Source: Planctomycetota bacterium (GTDB lineage Bacteria > Planctomycetota > PUPC01 > JACPCR01). From it: a stretch of 8,764 nucleotides of DNA. The notes under the pieces were generated by a model. That model did no database searches. It had not been told where the DNA came from and was given only the letters and a program-made list of their open reading frames with translations. Position numbers and translations under genes: made by a program. How positions within the stretch are numbered: position 1 is the first letter of the stretch; every line of letters begins with the position of its first letter. Positions 6,450-8,764 of the stretch are shown piece by piece. Location of the stretch: contig JASLXP010000136.1 of NCBI GenBank assembly GCA_030740295.1, positions 1-8,764 on the forward strand, read 5' to 3'.

Positions 6450-7584
6450 ATGAGTTCCGTGATTAAAGTAGTTTTGGGGACGTTGGTTGCGAGTTTGGTT
6501 TCTGTCTCCGCGATGGCACAGCTCCAACTTGATGAAGAAGGAAGACTTACGAACGCGTTTTGAGTCTGATTGGAATTCATCAAGATCCAGTGGTTCTGAT
6601 AGAGACGACAGGGGCAGGATGAGAATTAGAGCCCGTGTAGGTTTAAGATATCAATCAAGTGATAATTTAACCTGGGAAGTAAGGGCCCGTACCGGTTCAG
6701 ATTACAGTCACCAATCCCCTCATATTACGCTGGTTGATTTTGATAATAATGATACTGGAAATACCGACTTCAATTTCGATAAATACTATTTTAGGTACGA
6801 TTCTGGAGATTCGAGTACCTGGGTTGGAAAGAACAGTCTTCCATTTTGGAAACAGAACGAACTGTTTTGGGATGATGATATCACTCCCATGGGCCTTGGG
6901 TATAACTACAGCAGTAACGGCGTGCAATTTAACGCGGGTTATTTTTCATTACCCGTTGGTATGAAAGAAGCTTCGGGTGAACTTGGTTTGGCACAAGTTG
7001 TGTATTCCGGGAGCACGGGAGAAGCAGGCTTCGACCTGGCTGCGGGATTGCTTAGTTTTGATGCTAACAAAAGTGATTCTGATGGTGACATGCTATTAGA
7101 TGGCAACGGTGGTAGAGATTACGATCTGTGGATATTAAGCGCTAGGAGCATTTTTAATGGCGGTGCTAAGCCTATCGAGATTGGATTGGACTATATGGTT
7201 AATTCTGAAGATTACTCTGCTGCTGATCCAAATGCCTTTACCGCATTTAATCGTGACAAAGATACCGGGTATGTCGCCGCTATCAAGTATGGTCAAACCA
7301 GTAACATCGGCGACTGGAGGATTGAATATTATTATGCAGACATAGAAACCTTCGCTGTCAATTCTTCCTATTCACAGGATGACTGGATGCGCTGGGGCTC
7401 CGCTGATGAAACAAGAAGCAGCAATTTTGATGGCCATGAGTTGAGATTTGTTTATAGGTTTTCCAACCAGATTCAACTGGTTTTTAGAAACTATGTCGTT
7501 GATGCCATTAAGCGACGATCTGCTACCTCGGCTGCTAAGGAAGATGGCAATCGTTTCAGGTTCGATATTAATTATAGTTTTTAA
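6450..7584 (+). pseudogene. Putative outer-membrane porin with signal peptide and barrel in different frames
   Basis: Probable beta-barrel porin of the putative-porin (Porin_5-like) type. ATG 6450 starts a typical Sec signal peptide with a Val/Leu-rich core and an Ala-Met-Ala cleavage site before Gln (codons 21-24), but that frame stops at 6558-6560 (TGA). The barrel is in the next frame and is open from a TTG at 6487 to 7584. Its first ATG, at 6532, begins MKKEDLRTRFESDWNSS. From there it has alternating polar/aromatic strands, many Asp, Asn and Gly residues in loops, and a terminal Phe (DINYSF) as in outer-membrane proteins. One base too many, or two missing, between about 6515 and 6556 would explain the split. 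As read, the barrel lacks an export signal, so the gene is either broken or misread in assembly. Substrate is unknown. GC is much lower than in the operon, and it follows a fragment of a related porin. Confidence 0.7.
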
Positions 7585-7658
7585 ACTGAAATAGTTTTTC
7601 CTGGAGCTTAAAGCGCTAAGATTATCCAGAGGCGCCTTTTCCTTTCGTTCTGGCTTCA

Positions 7659-8252
7659 TTATTTGGCTAAACCGTAAACAATATCGCTATCTCTCCAAAC
7701 GATTATCTGAACTCCGTCATGATCCTCATCGTTAAATGCCAGATTTTCCAATAGAGGATTTGATTGGGTTTGATAAAGAGTAGTGATTTTATTGTCCTGA
7801 TCCTGATATTTAAGTTGAGCTGCAATTTGTCCCTGAATAGAACAATAGCGCGCACCAATCAGAGTAAGACCCGCCAACTCAGAGTGGGTTGGTTGGCGCA
7901 AACTAAACCCGAGATCAGTCATGGCTGCAGATAATTGATTGATGTCTCCAATGGGATATTCTACTGCCAGATTTTTAAGATGATTCATGGTGATTTCATC
8001 TGCTACTCTTTCACCCAAACTTGCTGATAAATTCAGGTTGAGTGTAATCACTAAAGAGATTGCCAAAAACAAAGTGGCTGCTATGCCAATAAAGGTCGAG
8101 ACGAAGCGGGAGCGGTTAGCAACTCTTGCTTGTTGATTCCCTTGATTAGTAAATGAACTACTACCGTCAAGGGCCAAAAGTTCATTGATTTTCGCTTGAT
8201 CCAGTTGCTGTGCCTCATAGTAGTTTTTGGCTAAAGTATCAACGTCCACCAT
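7659..8252 (-). CDS. Single-pass membrane anti-sigma factor, partner of the ECF sigma factor
   Basis: A 197-residue protein predicted to hold the sigma factor encoded just upstream. Residues 1-48 are soluble and would lie in the cytoplasm to bind sigma. One strong transmembrane segment lies at about 50-72. The rest would be periplasmic, with an IGARYCSIQGQIAAQLKY segment at 132-149 and a WRDSDIVYGL segment near the end. This layout is common in membrane anti-sigma factors of proteobacteria. I see no His-x3-Cys-x2-Cys zinc motif, so it is not a classical ZAS protein. Its ATG overlaps the end of the sigma gene by 14 bases, and GAGGTGAT (minus strand, 8255-8262) is a near-perfect ribosome site, so the two are translationally coupled. 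The signal it senses cannot be told from sequence. It converges on the porin gene with a gap of 74 bases. Confidence 0.75.
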   Translation of the reverse strand: MVDVDTLAKNYYEAQQLDQAKINELLALDGSSSFTNQGNQQARVANRSRFVSTFIGIAATLFLAISLVITLNLNLSASLGERVADEITMNHLKNLAVEYPIGDINQLSAAMTDLGFSLRQPTHSELAGLTLIGARYCSIQGQIAAQLKYQDQDNKITTLYQTQSNPLLENLAFNDEDHDGVQIIVWRDSDIVYGLAK

Positions 8253-8748
8253 GCATCACCTCACTATCATTTGCCGATATATCTGTTGTAGATTTTAGTT
8301 TTTCACGTGCTCTATGGATAAGACTCAAAATGGTGCCGCGGGATCTTCCCGTGCGATCAGCTATTTCCTGATTGGTATAGCCTTCATAAGCATATAAATA
8401 TAATGCCTCCCGTTCGGCAGGATTCAATCGTTGTAAATTCGCCTCCAGTTCTTCCAGAGTGAGTTCAGATTCCGTTGCATCATTAGTAGCCCTGTTCGGT
8501 ATCTCATGTACGTCATCGATGGAGACAAAGGATACAAGGCTGTCCCGCTTACCTTGATTAATGTATCGCGAGCGGATAGCGCTGAACAGGTAGGCTTTTT
8601 CTCGTATTCCTCCTGCTTTGATTACCGACAGCCATGCACTCTGCAGTAAGTCCTCTGCATTGGTACGGTCGTGAGTCAAGGCTAGCGCATAGCGATAGCC
8701 TTGATTTAATAGAGTGACAAGATCATCGGGTTGCCCCGATTGAATCAT
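8239..8748 (-). CDS. ECF-family RNA polymerase sigma factor
   Basis: A 169-residue extracytoplasmic-function sigma factor that would direct RNA polymerase to a small stress or envelope regulon. Sigma region 2 is at about 11-65, with DRTNAEDLLQSAWLSV at 27-42 and YLFSAIRSRYINQGKR at 53-68. A variable acidic linker (about 78-105) follows. Sigma region 4 is at about 108-152 (LNPAEREALYLYAYEGYTNQ, then EIADRTGRSRGTI), with a helix-turn-helix at about 124-146. AAGGAG on the minus strand at 8759-8764, ten bases before the ATG at 8746-8748, supports the start. The gene overlaps the anti-sigma gene by 14 bases. Such pairs usually activate their own promoter, which would lie beyond the right edge. No link with the iodate genes can be shown. 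The nearby porin is one possible target. Confidence 0.88.
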   Translation of the reverse strand: MIQSGQPDDLVTLLNQGYRYALALTHDRTNAEDLLQSAWLSVIKAGGIREKAYLFSAIRSRYINQGKRDSLVSFVSIDDVHEIPNRATNDATESELTLEELEANLQRLNPAEREALYLYAYEGYTNQEIADRTGRSRGTILSLIHRAREKLKSTTDISANDSEVMHGGR

Positions 8749-8764
8749 ATTAGTGGTTCTCCTT

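Noticed and set aside
6487..6531. TTG at 6487 as a true start of the porin
   Set aside because: No ribosome site and no signal peptide in that frame. The upstream ATG 6450 has both but is in another frame.
7583..7599. Small hairpin AAACT/AGTTT followed by two T, as porin terminator
   Set aside because: Only a five-base A/T-rich stem and a very short T-run. Too weak to claim.
1..8764. Transposase, integrase, tRNA, att-type terminal repeats, CRISPR array
   Set aside because: I looked for these because of the island-like composition and found none in this window.

Overview
The window most likely comes from a gammaproteobacterium, possibly marine. That guess rests on general features (Tat and Sec exported enzymes, an outer-membrane porin, an ECF sigma/anti-sigma pair) and not on a marker gene. 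It holds two blocks of different base composition. The first, about 280-6200, is strongly GC-rich and very compact. The second, about 6260-8764, is near 45-50% GC by hand counts on sample lines.

The first block is a four-gene, one-strand operon. It runs: di-heme cytochrome c peroxidase (280-1485), second di-heme cytochrome c peroxidase (1505-2875), Tat-exported Rieske subunit (2886-3470), and large molybdopterin oxidoreductase of the arsenite-oxidase type (3502-6201). A Rieske/molybdopterin pair alone would suggest arsenite oxidase (AioBA). The pair combined with two peroxidases in one operon is the signature of dissimilatory iodate reductase, idrABP1P2, known from Pseudomonas sp. SCT and Denitromonas. 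In the published proposal, electrons pass through IdrB to the IdrA molybdenum site. Periplasmic iodate is reduced with release of hypoiodous acid and hydrogen peroxide, and IdrP1/IdrP2 remove the peroxide. I therefore read this as an iodate-respiration locus, probably horizontally acquired.

The second block starts with an imperfect inverted repeat that begins at the idrA stop codon (6199-6254). It continues with a degenerate porin fragment (about 6221-6420). Next is a nearly full-length porin (6450-7584) whose signal peptide and barrel are in different frames. Convergent to these is a two-gene unit on the minus strand: an ECF sigma factor (8239-8748) overlapping a single-pass membrane anti-sigma factor (7659-8252).

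The junction near 6200-6260 looks like the right edge of the acquired island, with porin remnants of the recipient chromosome next to it. Bases 1-279 hold no gene I can identify. No transposase, integrase, tRNA, rRNA or CRISPR array is visible.
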